This document shows positions 60,861 to 64,000 of a DNA stretch of 64,000 nt, piece by piece. The notes below the pieces were generated by a model that made no database searches, had not been told where the DNA came from, and saw only the letters and a list, made by a program, of their open reading frames with translations. A program made the translations under genes and the position numbers. Position 1 is the first letter of the stretch. Every line of letters begins with the position of its first letter. The DNA is taken from positions 806,001 to 870,000 of the forward strand of contig NC_054688.1 in the NCBI RefSeq assembly GCF_011074885.1, in the 5' to 3' direction. Source of the DNA: Brettanomyces bruxellensis (taxonomy: Eukaryota > Ascomycota > Pichiomycetes > Pichiales > Pichiaceae).

Positions 60861-61811
60861 TCTTTCTATTTATGTACACTTTTCTTTCTATTCTAAAGTT
60901 GTGTTCCAATAAAATAATGATCAACTGGACCGATAATAACGGAGAGAAGTAAATAATATCTAGAATTTTCAATTTACCTGCAAAACTTTTTACTTTTTTC
61001 CCTCGCCCCTCTACAGTTAACGCTTTTTCAAGCTCTTTGAATTATGATCCAAGCCAACTACACATTTCTGGCATACTTAATCAGAAAAGTCCTTCACCCC
61101 TTATACAGAAGAATATCGTTTAACTACAGTTATCCAAAGTAACTTTTGTATGGCCCCAATCATCACCCTACAGCCAAATTCTTTGCAAGACTCCTTTCCC
61201 ATTGCATACCAAGATCAAATCTACTACATCAAACTTCCATCAAAAAGAGCATTACCCGATACAACTCGGATTACCTAGTTACATGTAAGAATATATTTTC
61301 ACTTCGGTCAGTACAAAGACTCAACCCAGAGCAAGTGTAAAGTAAAATATGTCCAAAAATTCCTCGAGTGTTCAAAGCACAAGGGCTCAAACACAAGAGA
61401 GCAGTCTTGTTGAAGTTTTCAACTAGCAAAAACATGATCTCGGACGAATCCTCACTGATACACGTAATGCCCTAGCATAAGGATGAAGAAACAGAAGGAA
61501 TTTTAAACGAATGCACATAAGTGGCTAGTGAAGGGTTAGTGCGAATGGTTGGAATTTCACCTCTATTTATATTCGTAGAATTTTTTTCGTAAAAAAATTT
61601 AAACCGGGCTTACAAAAAAAAAGCACAGGGCAAAGAGTACTTTAATGAACGTTAAATGACTGAACGGTTGGCATAGTTAAAGCATAATTCGAATTTGGTT
61701 TCCAAATGTCAACAGCGTAACGAATAAAGGTTAAGATGTCCTGCCTTTGTTTGGAATAAAAAAGTAGTATGTATATACATGTAATTGCAATTAGCATCAA
61801 TCAAGAAAGAA
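60861..61811. other. Spacer between TMA20 and COQ5 with short plus-strand frames
   Basis: About 950 bp. The plus strand between about 61017 and 61440 is C/A-rich and unlike other spacers. It contains three short ATG frames (61044-61142, 32 codons; 61150-61278, 42 codons; 61351-61428, 25 codons), none recognisable. AATTTTCA (60964-60971) is a partial RRPE for TMA20. No firm gene. Confidence 0.45.
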
Positions 61812-63196
<1,385 letters not shown>

Positions 63197-64000
63197 ATGT
63201 TGTCCCAAATACTCATATATTTTGCTGTGCTTGCAGGCTTCTGTACGGCAGCTATTATTCCTTTAATTAACGACAACGACATTTTAAATGAACCATCAGA
63301 ACCAAAATTTCCGGAGAAAAGACCCTTTATGAATGATGAAATGCAATTGTATTCAAAAGAATATAATGAGAAAGCCTCAGCTGTCTTGCTTTCATATGAG
63401 GAGCTATCGAAAAACAAACTTCAGTCTTTAGGCATTTCAGGATCAATTCTGAGTGTGCTCACTAAAGGGATTGAAACCTCTGATAATTTCTTTCTTCCCT
63501 TTAATAGTAAGTCTGTTTTTATGTTAGAAACAGAATCATCTGTTTTAATAGGAAAAGATAATATCAGTATGATGATGCCTTTTGACATCAATGGTGATTA
63601 CCTCTTAAAAGATGTGAACTTGCTTATACCCAGGTCCTTCCTAAACAGGTATGGATTGTGGAACCTTACCAGACCGGGCGGTCACGAAATATTTGACGGT
63701 GCATTCTTTCGAAATGAATCTAAGCCTTTAAACTTTGACTCTCCTGTTCTTATCATGATATTTAAAGAAGATAATTCATTAACTAAAGGCATGTCCAAAA
63801 TGTTTTTTGACAAATTTGCACTGACTTGGGTAAACTCGCGTGACTCAACAGATTTATTGCATTCGGTCTTTTGCTCTGTCAACGGCAATTCTACTTTTGG
63901 AGCTTGCTTAAAAGTTAATGACGGTAATAGGCAGATTTTTGTTTACCCATCATATACATCTATCCAAAAAAGAGAGATCAACTTTAATGGTTTTTTTGGC
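63197..64000 (+). CDS. Unrecognised secreted or membrane-lumenal protein, 3' end outside the window
   Basis: From the ATG at 63197 the frame is open to the window edge, giving 268 residues. The N-terminus is a clear signal peptide (about 1-19, LSQILIYFAVLAGFCTAA). The rest is a globular-looking sequence with several N-glycosylation sequons (NIS, NLT, NES, NST) and at least two cysteines after the signal peptide (VFCSV, GACLK). I do not recognise the family. It may be a cell-wall, vacuolar or ER-lumenal protein; the missing C-terminus would tell whether it is GPI- or TM-anchored. Confidence 0.65.
   Translation, partial: MLSQILIYFAVLAGFCTAAIIPLINDNDILNEPSEPKFPEKRPFMNDEMQLYSKEYNEKASAVLLSYEELSKNKLQSLGISGSILSVLTKGIETSDNFFLPFNSKSVFMLETESSVLIGKDNISMMMPFDINGDYLLKDVNLLIPRSFLNRYGLWNLTRPGGHEIFDGAFFRNESKPLNFDSPVLIMIFKEDNSLTKGMSKMFFDKFALTWVNSRDSTDLLHSVFCSVNGNSTFGACLKVNDGNRQIFVYPSYTSIQKREINFNGFFG

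Overview
This window is a stretch of nuclear chromosome from a budding yeast (Saccharomycotina). The genes are compact and mostly intronless, spacers are AT-rich with many poly(dA:dT) runs, and nearly every product has a recognisable S. cerevisiae counterpart. CTG falls on conserved leucines (for example near 11046 in the STE7 gene and near 14331 in the APL2 gene), so the CTG-Ser and CTG-Ala clades are unlikely. With DPM2 present, a Pichiaceae-type yeast (Brettanomyces/Ogataea/Pichia) is my best guess, but this is inference. I see no transposon, CRISPR array, viral insert, rRNA or tRNA.

Layout. 0-5 kb: the 5' part of MLH3 (minus), a structured region that may be a small non-coding RNA gene, and RSP5. 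5-16.6 kb: a DSE1-like WD protein, EAF3, STE7, FOL3, APL2, RPC17. 17-30 kb: a putative eIF4E-binding protein, EDC3, PTR3, a DUF1776-type membrane oxidoreductase-like protein, SPT7. 30-43.6 kb: SMF3, MLH2, POM152, an aldehyde dehydrogenase, AHA1, mitochondrial MnSOD. 44.5-52.3 kb: DPM2 (spliced), DHH1, a PSR1/PSR2 phosphatase, a 2.6 kb gene-free stretch, thioredoxin. 52.6-64 kb: NUG1, a FRE-type ferric reductase, YND1, TMA20, COQ5, and the start of an unrecognised secreted protein cut by the window end.

These are independent eukaryotic genes, not operons. Some share pathways. DHH1 and EDC3 act in mRNA decapping, and the putative 4E-binding protein may belong beside them. MLH3 and MLH2 are both MutL partners of Mlh1. 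EAF3 and SPT7 belong to chromatin complexes. SMF3 and FRE handle iron. SOD2 and thioredoxin handle oxidative stress. DPM2 and YND1 serve glycosylation. RSP5, APL2 and PTR3 concern nutrient sensing and membrane traffic.

Several start codons were set at the first in-frame ATG rather than at upstream TTG codons (EAF3, EDC3, PTR3, SPT7, SMF3, the aldehyde dehydrogenase, AHA1, FRE). I found no clearly new biological system. The items most worth a second look are the TATA box inside a 15-bp inverted repeat with a structured region downstream (1088-1560), the one-codon first exon of DPM2, the two-start thioredoxin with its Yap1-like sites, and the candidate eIF4E-binding protein.
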